From the NCBI GenBank assembly GCA_963668655.2, contig CAXXPQ010000003.1:434001-498000 (forward strand): a DNA stretch of 64,000 bases, read 5' to 3'. How positions within the stretch are numbered: the first letter of the stretch is position 1; every line of letters starts with the position of its first letter. The translations under genes were made by a program, and so were the position numbers. The DNA comes from G963668655 sp963668655. Lineage in GTDB: Bacteria; Myxococcota_A; SURF-8. Below are positions 42,175-51,229 of the stretch, one piece after another. Below the pieces are notes generated by a model, which saw only the letters and a list, made by a program, of their open reading frames with translations, was not told where the DNA came from and ran no database searches.

Positions 42175-42203
42175 TCTATAACCGATCTTTCTTTGGACAT
42201 CAA
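42175..42203 (-). promoter_or_regulatory. Promoter of the RRM gene
   Basis: Read on the minus strand: TTGATG (42203-42198) and TATAGA (42180-42175), 17 bases apart. Confidence 0.65.
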
Positions 42204-42295
42204 GAAAAAAACAACCCAAAACGAAGGAAATGCCGCAGATCCGGCTCATCGCCCGCTCCGACGCCGCTTGGATGCCACCTGATCTGAAAACGTTC

Positions 42296-44098
42296 TTATT
42301 CTCCCGGAACGGTCGTCCAGCGTCCCAGCCAGTACGCCACCCGGAAATCCACGCTTGGAATATAGCGCGTTCCGTTGCTGCCGCCATCGATCTGATACGG
42401 GTTGGAGCGCCAATAATAATTGCTGGGGGGGCGGATTCGCATGGGCAGAGGACGATCCGCCACCAGCGAACCGTTCCGGCCCACGTAGCCGAGAACTTCG
42501 ATTTCCGTTCCGTCCGCACAGACGCAATGCCCGGACTCGATTTCTGCTTCGTCGCAATTCTGAGGATCGATGTCGTAAAACGGTGCGTCCTTGAATTCCC
42601 GAAGACTGTCCAGTCCGTTCGATACGGCCTGTGCATCGGGCTCGGCGCTGGGCAAAACGAAAGCCGTTCCCTTGGTCTTTCCGGCTGCGTAGATGAAATC
42701 GTACAGGCTCTGCTTGATTTCCACCGGCTGGCGGTCGCCTCCGGGGACGTTGTACAACTGCGATTCCAGGGCGATCCGGAGTTGCTCCTGGGCGTAGGAA
42801 TCGTCGATATAACGCATGGCCAACCAAATGGAGGCAAAGGCCATGTTGTAGTTGGAGTAATTCGAAACCAGCCCCATATCGACGAATTTCATCTGTTCGG
42901 CGGCCAGCCGGGGCAGGTCGCGGTTACCGATCAGTTCATCCTTCAAATAAGCCAGTCCCTCGGCATTCTCGGAGGCATATACATAGGCCCCGAAAATCCC
43001 CAGCGCCATGGTGGCGTAAAAACCGTTTTGCAGCCCATCGATATAGTTGCCGTCCAGATTGTTTTCGTTCAGGTAACCGTGATAGGTGGTGCGTCCGTCC
43101 GCGTCCGGAAATTCCAGGTCGTACCCGGACTCGCGGACTTTCATCAATTCCTTTACGACTGCGGATGCATCATTCCGGATTCGCCGAAGAATTTGAGGAT
43201 CGAACGAAGAATCATTCTGAATGACTTCCGTCACTGCGGCCGACGCCGCCGCCCAGCCCAACATCATGTCTCGACTACAGGAATCCTCCCAGACGTAGTT
43301 CGGATACTGTCCGGAATTGTCCTCCCTCCACTCGCCGTTGGTCTTTTCTTCCGGCAGCGGATTGCCGTTCTGGTCGAACAGCGGGATGGTTTCCACGTTC
43401 GACCCGAAACCCGGCAAATCGCTCCGAATGAATCCCCGGGCCACCACGCCCGGCACGCCCGGAATGGTGAAGGCGATATGCATGGCGTCGAGGCTGCGAA
43501 GCAACTGCTCCCGGGCGATTTCAATTTCCGCGCAATCCGCGTTCTGATCCCGGAGCACCGCATAGCGAAACGCATCCGCGCAAATGCCCATGCCGCCGTA
43601 AAGCCCGGCGATCTTCTCCCAGTCCCGAATGACATCTTCGGCCGTCAAACCGCCCGAAAAACTCTCGAAATCCCAGGAATCGTCCTCGTGAAGAAAGCGA
43701 TAAATCAGATCCCGGTTTACAGTATCGTCCGGATCCACGTTGATATCGGCGTTCAAGCCCATCGTGGCGGCGTGGAAGGTGTGAAACGAGCGATCGTGTC
43801 TTCGGGCTTTGGCGGCCAGTTCCGCGTCAAATCCTTCCTCGCCCGGTCCGGGAATCAGAAAAGCTCCCGAATACTGCCCACTTCCGCATCCGGGCGCTTC
43901 CTCCTCCTCCAGGTCCATATCCGCATCTCCGTCGGGTGCATCGCCATCCGACGCCGAATCCGTTTCCATATCTCCGTCCGGAGGCGTCTGGTCTCCGTCC
44001 ACGTCGTCGGACGAAGACGAACAGGCGAGAATCAGGCCGGTAATGACGAACCCAACCAAAGACATCCACCAGCGGTTTTTTAGATCACTCCTTCGCAT
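42296..44098 (-). CDS. DGD-linker lipoprotein of unknown function, predicted helical
   Basis: ATG 44098 is taken (AGGGGAG seven to nine bases upstream); ATG 44104 is an alternative. The signal ends in VGFVITGLILAC; Cys is near residue 26. The linker has DVDGDQTPPDGDMETDSASD and further DGD. The 500-residue remainder is a single helical-looking domain: AKARRHDRSFHTFHAATMG, REQLLRSLDAMHIAFTIPGV, LDGNYIDGLQNGFYATMALG, SNYNMAFASIWLAMRY. The pattern suggests an alpha/alpha toroid, possibly a carbohydrate-active enzyme, but no catalytic signature is recognised and the family is unassigned. Confidence 0.75.
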   Translation of the reverse strand: MRRSDLKNRWWMSLVGFVITGLILACSSSSDDVDGDQTPPDGDMETDSASDGDAPDGDADMDLEEEEAPGCGSGQYSGAFLIPGPGEEGFDAELAAKARRHDRSFHTFHAATMGLNADINVDPDDTVNRDLIYRFLHEDDSWDFESFSGGLTAEDVIRDWEKIAGLYGGMGICADAFRYAVLRDQNADCAEIEIAREQLLRSLDAMHIAFTIPGVPGVVARGFIRSDLPGFGSNVETIPLFDQNGNPLPEEKTNGEWREDNSGQYPNYVWEDSCSRDMMLGWAAASAAVTEVIQNDSSFDPQILRRIRNDASAVVKELMKVRESGYDLEFPDADGRTTYHGYLNENNLDGNYIDGLQNGFYATMALGIFGAYVYASENAEGLAYLKDELIGNRDLPRLAAEQMKFVDMGLVSNYSNYNMAFASIWLAMRYIDDSYAQEQLRIALESQLYNVPGGDRQPVEIKQSLYDFIYAAGKTKGTAFVLPSAEPDAQAVSNGLDSLREFKDAPFYDIDPQNCDEAEIESGHCVCADGTEIEVLGYVGRNGSLVADRPLPMRIRPPSNYYWRSNPYQIDGGSNGTRYIPSVDFRVAYWLGRWTTVPGE

Positions 44099-44306
44099 CC
44101 CCATCTCCCCTGTTCGGTATATCAAGGTTCCAGTCGGTCTTTCCTTCCACCGCCCCATTTTCCCGACTTTCCAGGTAAAGTAAACACATTTTCTCCGGTT
44201 TTTCCTTTTCCGAAAAAACTTTTCCCCCCTTCCATCCTCTGCTATATTCTTTTGCCTGTTCTACAATCCAAAATCGATTCCAACGTTTTTCAAAAGGAGT
44301 TCACCC

Positions 44307-46253
44307 ATGTGGGAGCGACTTTGCATCCTTTTCCTGGCCACACTGAGCCTGTTCGCTCTATTGGCCTGTTCATCATCCGACAACGGCGCCGATGGTGACG
44401 AAGACCTATCGACGGACGGCGATCGATTGGAGGGAGATACGGACCCGGCGGAAGATGGCGATGCAGACGAAGACACGGAGGAAGAAAGCGTTCCGCCCTT
44501 CGAATACGCATCCTGTTCGGATCCCGCCGCCCGCCTCCAGTTTCCCACCCCGGCCTGGGAAATCACCGGAGATTCTCCCACGGGCGTTCGCCTGTCCCCC
44601 CCGTCGAGCGACAAGGCCGCCAAACTCCTCAAGGAAGTGCGGGAAGCCTGGCATGCGCAACTTACCGAACTGGACGGATTTCCCCTGCTGGCGACCTTCG
44701 TGATTCCGCTTTCCAAACAGGCGACGAGCGTCGATCCCGAAAAAATCGCCCTGTTCCGCAAGACGAACGAGACGTTGGAAAGCATCGCCCTGCCGCCTTT
44801 CGAAACCACCTTTTCCGAAGAAGGCGACACCCTGGTCATTCGGATGGTCACGCCGCTGCCTCCGGCCACGGATCCCGGCCAGACATACGTCCTCGCCCTG
44901 TACGAAGGGCTGGCGGACGACGCCCTGCCGCTTCCGGCCTGTCAGGGCGATACGGCCCATCCGGGTTACGTCGAAGCCGCCACGGGACTGGTCGCCGCCG
45001 GATACGGCGAAAATCTGGCCTACGCCCTGCCCTTCACGCCCACCTGGCTTCCCAACGCCCACCGGGTGCTGCAACAGCAGATCGAAGACGGCGATCCGCT
45101 TGAAATCAAGGAATTTACGGCGCACGAATCCTTCGATGATTTCGACGATTACGACGGAGAAGATTTCCATATCGATGCCGAAACCGAGGCCTTGTTGAAA
45201 TCCACCTCCTACACCGCCATCCTGACGCTTCCGTCCTATCAGGCGGAAAACGGACGGATCACCATCGACTCGGCTACGTACGAAGCCGAGACCCAGGGCG
45301 TCACCGAACCCGGCGTTTTCCTGGTGCTTCCCCTGACGCACAACGCTCCCTATCCGGTGGTGGTCTTCCAGCACGGCGGCAGTCGCTATAAATACGACCT
45401 GCTGACCGTCGTCAAACCCTACGCCGAGCGCGGCATCGCCATGATCGGCATCGACCTTCCTTACCACGGCGACCGCAACCCGGACGGCGGCGCGGGCAAT
45501 CCGCTGGACATGGCCGATTTCGACAACCCCTTGAAAAGCCGCGACAATTTCCGCCAGGCCAGCGCGGATCACCTGACCCTGATCCGGGGAATCGAGAAGA
45601 TCAACGCCCGCATCGGCGATGGAAACCAGACGGTGCTCGATCCGGACAAGGTGTTCTACGTGGGGCATTCCCTGGGTTCGGTGAGCGGCACCTTCACCAC
45701 CTCCGTTTCGGATCGCCTTCTGGCCGGCAGCCTGTTCGCCGGGGGCGTGTCCTACAAGGAGATTCTTTCCGATGGCCTGTTCAAGTACCTGATGCTCGAC
45801 ATTCTGGAAAATCGGCCGACGCTGGAAACGGACGTGCTGCTGGCGCTCCTCCAGACCTTGCTCGACGCCGGAGACCCAGGCAACTATCCGAACATTCAGG
45901 AAAATCATTCTCTTCCTCCCAAGGATATCCTGATCTGGGAATCCATTAGGGATCCCATGATGAACAACCCGGCCACGGATCTTCAGGCCACCGTTTTCGG
46001 TTGCGGCCTGGCGCTGCCGAAACATCACGATGTCTCGCTCCTGTCGGAGATCACCACCCCGGCGAGCGACACCTTCCAGTTCGAGGAACAAACCGGACAG
46101 GCGACACGCATCCTCCAACACATGGACTATCCGGAACTCGAAACGGGAGATCTGCACATGCGCGTGCTGCTGGACACCAACGCCCACAAGGCCACGGCAA
46201 GCTGTTTCGCAGCCCGGGCCGCGGGGGAAACGTGCTCGTATCAGCTTCCATGA
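44307..46253 (+). CDS. DGD-linker lipoprotein alpha/beta hydrolase (lipase/esterase-like)
   Basis: A 648-residue lipoprotein: MWERLCILFLATLSLFALLAC then an acidic DGD/DADEDTEEE linker to about residue 62. The C-terminal hydrolase has PVVVFQHGG (oxyanion), then YPYAERGIAMIGIDLPYHGD and the nucleophile elbow VFYVGHSLGSVSGT. The catalytic Asp/His cannot be pinned, though KHHDVS and MDYPELETGDLHM lie in the right area. The overall shape matches bacterial lipases of the VolA/Pla-1 type, secreted and surface-anchored. AAAAGGAG precedes the ATG. Confidence 0.88.
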   Translation: MWERLCILFLATLSLFALLACSSSDNGADGDEDLSTDGDRLEGDTDPAEDGDADEDTEEESVPPFEYASCSDPAARLQFPTPAWEITGDSPTGVRLSPPSSDKAAKLLKEVREAWHAQLTELDGFPLLATFVIPLSKQATSVDPEKIALFRKTNETLESIALPPFETTFSEEGDTLVIRMVTPLPPATDPGQTYVLALYEGLADDALPLPACQGDTAHPGYVEAATGLVAAGYGENLAYALPFTPTWLPNAHRVLQQQIEDGDPLEIKEFTAHESFDDFDDYDGEDFHIDAETEALLKSTSYTAILTLPSYQAENGRITIDSATYEAETQGVTEPGVFLVLPLTHNAPYPVVVFQHGGSRYKYDLLTVVKPYAERGIAMIGIDLPYHGDRNPDGGAGNPLDMADFDNPLKSRDNFRQASADHLTLIRGIEKINARIGDGNQTVLDPDKVFYVGHSLGSVSGTFTTSVSDRLLAGSLFAGGVSYKEILSDGLFKYLMLDILENRPTLETDVLLALLQTLLDAGDPGNYPNIQENHSLPPKDILIWESIRDPMMNNPATDLQATVFGCGLALPKHHDVSLLSEITTPASDTFQFEEQTGQATRILQHMDYPELETGDLHMRVLLDTNAHKATASCFAARAAGETCSYQLP

Positions 46254-46396
46254 TTTTTTCCACGGCATGTGGCGGAGACACACGGCAGGCTTGTACCAAT
46301 GAGAATACTCGAATGCCCGAATCATTGTCCACGGGTGAAAATCGTTTTCACCCATCGTGAAATCGAAATCGAAAACGAACAATCTACGGGAGATCG

Positions 46397-47296
46397 ATGA
46401 TGAGTGAGACGCTAAGGAAAGTCGCGGATTCCGGCCAGTTTCAGAACACCATCACACTTATTATCATTTTCGCCGGTGTCCTGGTCGGCATGGAGACTTA
46501 TCCCTACATGGTGGACCACTACGGGGGAATCCTGCACGCCCTGGACTTCATCGTCCTGGGGATCTTCATTCTTGAAATCATTGTAAAAATGGGAGCCGAA
46601 GGTTCCAAGCCCTGGCGCTATTTCCTGGATCCCTGGAACGTTTTCGACTTTCTGATCGTGGCCGCCTGCTTCCTGCCCGTGGGCGCGCAGTACGCCATGG
46701 TTCTACGACTGGCCCGTCTGCTCCGGGTTCTGAAACTGGTCCGGGCGCTTCCAAAACTCCAGATTCTGGTGGGGGCGCTATTGAAAAGCATCCCGTCCAT
46801 GGCCTACGTTACGCTTCTGCTGGGCATGATGTTCTATCTCTACGCCGTGGCAGCCGTCTTCATCTTCGGAGACAACGACCCGATCCATTTCAAAAACCTT
46901 CAGATTTCCATGCTTTCCCTCTTCCGCGCAGTGACGCTGGAAGACTGGACGGACCTGATGTACATCCAGATGTACGGCTGCAACAACTACGGCTACGATG
47001 GAGCGATGCAGCTCTGCACAGCCCCCAAGGCCTATCCCGTTTTAGGCGCGCTTTTCTTCGTGTCCTTCGTTCTGTTGGGCACCATGATTATCCTCAACCT
47101 GTTCATCGGTGTCATCATGAACGGCATGGACGAGGCCCGCGCCGAGGCGGAGGACGAGTTGTACAAAAGCCGGGAAGGACAGGCTCCCACCATGGAAATG
47201 GAATTGTCCGGCGTCAGCAAGCAGATCAGTGATTTGCAGGGAACCATCGAGCGTCTGCGTCGCGAGGCGGTTCGAATGGAAAACGCGAAAAGCTGA
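46397..47296 (+). CDS. One-domain voltage-gated cation channel (BacNaV-like)
   Basis: A 299-residue six-TM channel subunit. The S4 sensor has R104, R107, R110, K113 and R116 at every third position in MVLRLARLLRVLKLVRALPK. S5 and S6 flank a pore with selectivity filter T180-L181-E182-D183-W184-T185-D186; typical bacterial sodium channels have TLESWAS or similar, and the extra acids at 183 and 186 are those found in calcium-selective variants. A loop with two Cys (QMYGCNNYGYDGAMQLC) follows the filter. A C-terminal coiled coil (about 255-295) would tetramerise. ATG 46400 is a possible start with better ribosome-site spacing. Confidence 0.9.
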   Translation: MMSETLRKVADSGQFQNTITLIIIFAGVLVGMETYPYMVDHYGGILHALDFIVLGIFILEIIVKMGAEGSKPWRYFLDPWNVFDFLIVAACFLPVGAQYAMVLRLARLLRVLKLVRALPKLQILVGALLKSIPSMAYVTLLLGMMFYLYAVAAVFIFGDNDPIHFKNLQISMLSLFRAVTLEDWTDLMYIQMYGCNNYGYDGAMQLCTAPKAYPVLGALFFVSFVLLGTMIILNLFIGVIMNGMDEARAEAEDELYKSREGQAPTMEMELSGVSKQISDLQGTIERLRREAVRMENAKS

Positions 47297-47414
47297 TTCC
47301 TCCGGGAAAGATCGTTGAGTTTTCTTCTGCGGGGAGTATAATTCGATCTCCCTGCATGGCCTTTCGCCGCCGTGCAGGGGGATTCTTCGTCCGTCCCGCA
47401 GAAAAAGGAGCGTT

Positions 47415-48131
47415 ATGACTCGACACCTGATTCCATTCTCTCTGCTGCTTGGCCTGCTGCTTGTCTCCTGCACCGCCATAAAAAGCGACCTGCGTCCCCG
47501 CTTGTGCGAACAGGCCAGGCCCGGCCTGGCTGACGAGGCGAAAGATGTCTGCCCCCTTTCCATGGGAGATTCCATCCCGGACACGACGCTTTCGACCGTG
47601 GATGGAAAACCCGTAAAACTCCGCCAGGCGGTGGGATTGAAGCCGACATTGCTGGTTTTCTACCGAGGAGGCTGGTGCTCGTATTCCCTGGCCCGCTTGG
47701 GCGAATTTCGGGACCGGATGGAGGTGTTTCGTCAGGCCGGATTTCAAATCATCGCCATCAGTCCGGACCGCCCGGAAAAACTGAAGGAAAGCATCGCCAG
47801 AAAGAAAATCCGCTTCCGACTGCTGTCCGACATTGACTCCAGCACGGCGAAGGCTTTCGGACTGGCGTTCAAATCGAAGAAAAGCGCCAACGCCTTGATG
47901 CGATTCATGGGAGTGGATCTTGCGAAGACCACGGGGCAGGCGGAACCGGCTCTTCCCGTCCCAGCGATCTACCTGGTCTCTCCGGACGGCGTGATTCAAT
48001 TCTCCCACGCCGATCCGGTTTTCACCCGCATGGTGGATTTCGACACATTCGTAAACCTAGCGTTTCTCGGACTGGGAAACCCCGGCGGTCCCGAGTTTCT
48101 GAAAAAAGTGGAACTTCCGGAAGAGGAGTGA
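47415..48131 (+). CDS. AhpC/TSA-like peroxiredoxin-fold lipoprotein
   Basis: A 238-residue lipoprotein (MTRHLIPFSLLLGLLLVSC; AAGGAGCGTT before ATG). The thioredoxin-fold domain begins MGDSIPDTTLSTVDGKPVKL; LLVFYRGGWCSYSLARL holds one Cys where related proteins often have CxxC (GGWCPYC); the second Cys is Ser here. FQIIAISPDRPEKLKES and FRLLSDIDSSTAKAFGLAF follow. It could be a one-Cys thiol peroxidase or a thiol-disulphide protein that lost redox cycling. Convergent with the next gene (two-base gap). Confidence 0.85.
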   Translation: MTRHLIPFSLLLGLLLVSCTAIKSDLRPRLCEQARPGLADEAKDVCPLSMGDSIPDTTLSTVDGKPVKLRQAVGLKPTLLVFYRGGWCSYSLARLGEFRDRMEVFRQAGFQIIAISPDRPEKLKESIARKKIRFRLLSDIDSSTAKAFGLAFKSKKSANALMRFMGVDLAKTTGQAEPALPVPAIYLVSPDGVIQFSHADPVFTRMVDFDTFVNLAFLGLGNPGGPEFLKKVELPEEE

Positions 48132-48132
48132 A

Positions 48133-51093
48133 TCATTCCTCCGGTTTCAGGCAGACCGCCTTTCCCGAGCGCCCGTCGATCTTCACGCCTCCCACCTTCG
48201 AAAGACGGATATGACGCAGAAATTCCGTCTCGGTCTCCGCCGGGAGAGCGTCCAACCAATCCCAGTCGATCCGAGCGTTGCTTCGTAACGTATTCGCCGT
48301 GAAATATCCCACGCCCAGCGAGGTTACATTTTGGAAGAAATGAGTCCCGTGGGAGGGCTCCACGCTGAAATTCGGCAGCGACGCCTCCACCATGACCCGC
48401 GCTTCCGATATCTGCGCCCAGCCCACGCCGATTCCAAGCCAGGGATCGCTGGAGCCCCAACGTCCGAATCCGAGCAGGATGTATTTCCGGCCGGCGACCT
48501 TCATTTTGTCATTGATATCGCCGATTTGCTCCGCGATTTCCCGCATTTTCGAACGGTCGAAGGTTTCCCTTTTCACGTAAACGATATCCGTGATGTCGTC
48601 CATCCGTCCGTTGCCGAGCGCCTGGGGGCTGAAGAGCCAGGCGTTCTGAAGATCCTTCTCCTCCAGTTCCACCGTATCCCGCTCCGCCGCAGCGATGAGC
48701 GGTCTCACCTGGAGAATCCCGAATTCCGATTTCTCCGGGGCCTTGCACAGATTGACCGCGAATTCGATCTCCACGGGGCATCCCATGGACTGTTCCAGGA
48801 TAGGAAGTAGTTCAAGCAGAATCTCAGAGAGCGGAAACTCGTTGTATTTCAATACTCCGGAAAAAGTGAGAATCCGAGGACCGGGAATGGAAAGCGTATC
48901 CCGGATCACGCCGTTTTCCTGGGAAAACGTGGAGGCGATGTTTTCCAGTTCCCCATCCTGTTCCGCCACGCTCAATTCCAGCAGTTCCAGGTTTTCGTCC
49001 GGATCCATGCCCACCAACGCCCGCCCGCGATCCATCCGCAGGGCGTAAAACTGTTTCTGACTTCCCGTCAACCAGTCCTTGGGAGAGGAGAACTGCGGCA
49101 GGTTGCTCGGCTGCACGGGAGAAAACCGGAATACGTTGCCGCCTTCCACCACCATTTTCCCCAATCCGAGCGCCAGATGGGCGATGCCGTCCTCCGACTT
49201 CATGGAACCGAACGGATAGAAATTGTAAGATTGCCCCACGCCGCTGAACGTGGGATAGAAATAGTTCCCGTGCGGCTTGCCCACCACCTCCTGGATGACC
49301 ACCGCCATTTTCTCTTCCTCAATGCGGTGGCTGGTGGCCTTGAAATAGGCTTTCGGATTCGGTCCGAAGGTGGAAGCCCATACCATCTTCACGGCCTGCA
49401 ACAGGCGCATCAGACGGACATCCTCGCTACGGACATTGTTGCACAGCATGTAGGTGGAATAAAGTCCCGCAAAGGGTTGCAGGTGGCTGTCTTCCAGAAT
49501 ACTCGATGACCGGATGGCCAGGGGATTTTGCATGCGCTGGATATAGAAACGCAACGCGTCCACCACCTCCGGTCGAATGCGGCCTTTCATGAAGTTCTTG
49601 GCGATCACCCGGAAATCGTCCGTCTCCAGAGCCAGACGCCGGAGATTGTTGTCCCGAATGAACGTGTCGAATTCCTCCGCACCGAGCACCAACGTTCGGG
49701 GGACACCGATTCGGATGTTCGGAAAACGGCTGGACAAATCCGACTGTTTCGCCAGATAACGGGTGAAAGCGATCCCACGTCCCTTCCCGCCCATGGAACC
49801 TTCGCCCAGAAACTGAAAATGGCTGGCCGAAGTGGGGCGCGTGCTGGAGAACTCCGCCACCACGTCGGTCTGCTTGTCGGCCAGCACATCCGCGATCACC
49901 TCGGAAATGTAATTTCTCACTTCCTCGTGCGTCTTGAATTCCTCCACCCGGCGGGGGCGGATTTTCTCCGCGATGGTGATTTCGGTGCGCGCGATCAGCC
50001 AGTTGGAAATGTGCTGATTCTTGGCGTGCCAGATCAACGACTCGATGGGCACCTCCTGGATTTTTTCCAGCAGTTCGTACACGTTGGAGGCTCGGCCCAC
50101 TTCCCGCTGGTCTTCCATTCGGAAGACGAAATCGCCGAATCCCATCTGTTCCATGAGGAAATCCTTCAGGTCTCCCAGAAGCGAGGGAGCGTTCTTGTCC
50201 AGGAAACTGGCCTGTAGATCGTAGGCCCGCTGCCGGTTTTCCGTCTCCACGGACTGAAGCACGGCGGGAAGATACGGCGAATCCTTCTTGATGAAACGAA
50301 TAAAGTCGAAACCGGCATCTCCGTCATGCTTTCCGTTCCTCCAAAAGCGAACGTCCGAAACGACGCCCAGCAGGTATTCCTTGTATTTGCTGTAAAGTTC
50401 CATCCCCTGCTCGAAGGTTTCGGCGTGCAGGATTTTCGCCCGGGAGCGCATGCGCAATTGCCGGTGCAACGGATTCAGGCCGGAATCGATCAGATTCCGG
50501 GTGAGTTTCATGATGACCGTATACATCATGGGCAGCATGGCGGAATAGTGATAGACCGAATCCTCAAGCAGCAGGATGACGCGCACCTTGCCCACGCGGG
50601 TATCGTGGTTGACGTTGAAAAGATCCTCCACTAGCTTGATGATCGCCAGAAGAATCTGCGGATCGTTGTTCCACAAAAACACCTTGTCGAAATTCCGCAT
50701 TTCGTACGGCTTGGGCAACATGGCCAGTTCGGACGGATCCGTGACCAGGAGAATCACGGGCAAATCCGGAGCTTTCCTCTTGACTTCCTTGGCGAAGGCG
50801 AAGGGATCGGCGTCGGTGAGACGGGTCATGGAAAGCACCAGATCGGTCTTGCCCTCCTCGATGACCTCCAAAGCGCGGGCCACGCGGGAAACCCGGCGCA
50901 CGGCCGGAGGATCCGTCAGATGCATCCCCACGTACTGGCTCCAGATCTTTTCGGAAAGGCTGCCGTCCTCCTCCAGAACGAACGCATCGTAAAGGGTGGA
51001 GACCAGCAGGATATTGCGGACGCGCTTCGGCATCAGGGAACGATATCCACTGAACTTGGGCTGGTATTCGTCGAAGTTGAACCTCGTTTTCAC
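48133..51093 (-). CDS. PEP/pyruvate-binding domain (PPDK N-domain) protein with receiver-like N-terminus
   Basis: A 986-residue protein. The N-terminal 160 residues resemble a response-regulator fold: RNILLVSTLYDAFVLEEDGS, then DLVLSMTRLTD and LPVILLVTDPSELA. Residues about 165-400 contain a second receiver-like segment (KVRVILLLEDSVYHYSAMLP) and helical linker. From about 420 the ATP-grasp PEP/pyruvate-binding domain starts (FLGEGSMGGKGRGIAFTRYL; PLAIRSSSILEDSHLQPFAGLYSTYM; EEEKMAVVIQEVVG). FGILQVRPL near 800 and a C-terminal extension close it. There is no phosphohistidine or PEP-utilising barrel domain, so it is not PPDK or PEP synthase. Role unknown; homologues occur in Bacteroidota. Confidence 0.82.
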   Translation of the reverse strand: MKTRFNFDEYQPKFSGYRSLMPKRVRNILLVSTLYDAFVLEEDGSLSEKIWSQYVGMHLTDPPAVRRVSRVARALEVIEEGKTDLVLSMTRLTDADPFAFAKEVKRKAPDLPVILLVTDPSELAMLPKPYEMRNFDKVFLWNNDPQILLAIIKLVEDLFNVNHDTRVGKVRVILLLEDSVYHYSAMLPMMYTVIMKLTRNLIDSGLNPLHRQLRMRSRAKILHAETFEQGMELYSKYKEYLLGVVSDVRFWRNGKHDGDAGFDFIRFIKKDSPYLPAVLQSVETENRQRAYDLQASFLDKNAPSLLGDLKDFLMEQMGFGDFVFRMEDQREVGRASNVYELLEKIQEVPIESLIWHAKNQHISNWLIARTEITIAEKIRPRRVEEFKTHEEVRNYISEVIADVLADKQTDVVAEFSSTRPTSASHFQFLGEGSMGGKGRGIAFTRYLAKQSDLSSRFPNIRIGVPRTLVLGAEEFDTFIRDNNLRRLALETDDFRVIAKNFMKGRIRPEVVDALRFYIQRMQNPLAIRSSSILEDSHLQPFAGLYSTYMLCNNVRSEDVRLMRLLQAVKMVWASTFGPNPKAYFKATSHRIEEEKMAVVIQEVVGKPHGNYFYPTFSGVGQSYNFYPFGSMKSEDGIAHLALGLGKMVVEGGNVFRFSPVQPSNLPQFSSPKDWLTGSQKQFYALRMDRGRALVGMDPDENLELLELSVAEQDGELENIASTFSQENGVIRDTLSIPGPRILTFSGVLKYNEFPLSEILLELLPILEQSMGCPVEIEFAVNLCKAPEKSEFGILQVRPLIAAAERDTVELEEKDLQNAWLFSPQALGNGRMDDITDIVYVKRETFDRSKMREIAEQIGDINDKMKVAGRKYILLGFGRWGSSDPWLGIGVGWAQISEARVMVEASLPNFSVEPSHGTHFFQNVTSLGVGYFTANTLRSNARIDWDWLDALPAETETEFLRHIRLSKVGGVKIDGRSGKAVCLKPEE

Positions 51094-51170
51094 GGGTGGC
51101 CTCTCATTGCTTCATAAAATCAGGATTCTCCCACGTCGGGGCGAGACAGTATAGCACAAGGCGGGTCGGG

Positions 51171-51206
51171 AAGAAAAAAATCCCTCCCACGAAAGCGGGA
51201 GGGATT
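51171..51206 (-). terminator. Rho-independent terminator of gdhA
   Basis: On the minus strand ATCCCTCCCGC and the complementary GTGGGAGGGAT form a stem followed by TTTTTTTC. Confidence 0.93.
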
Positions 51207-51229
51207 CGAAAACCGGAAAATAGAAAGGA

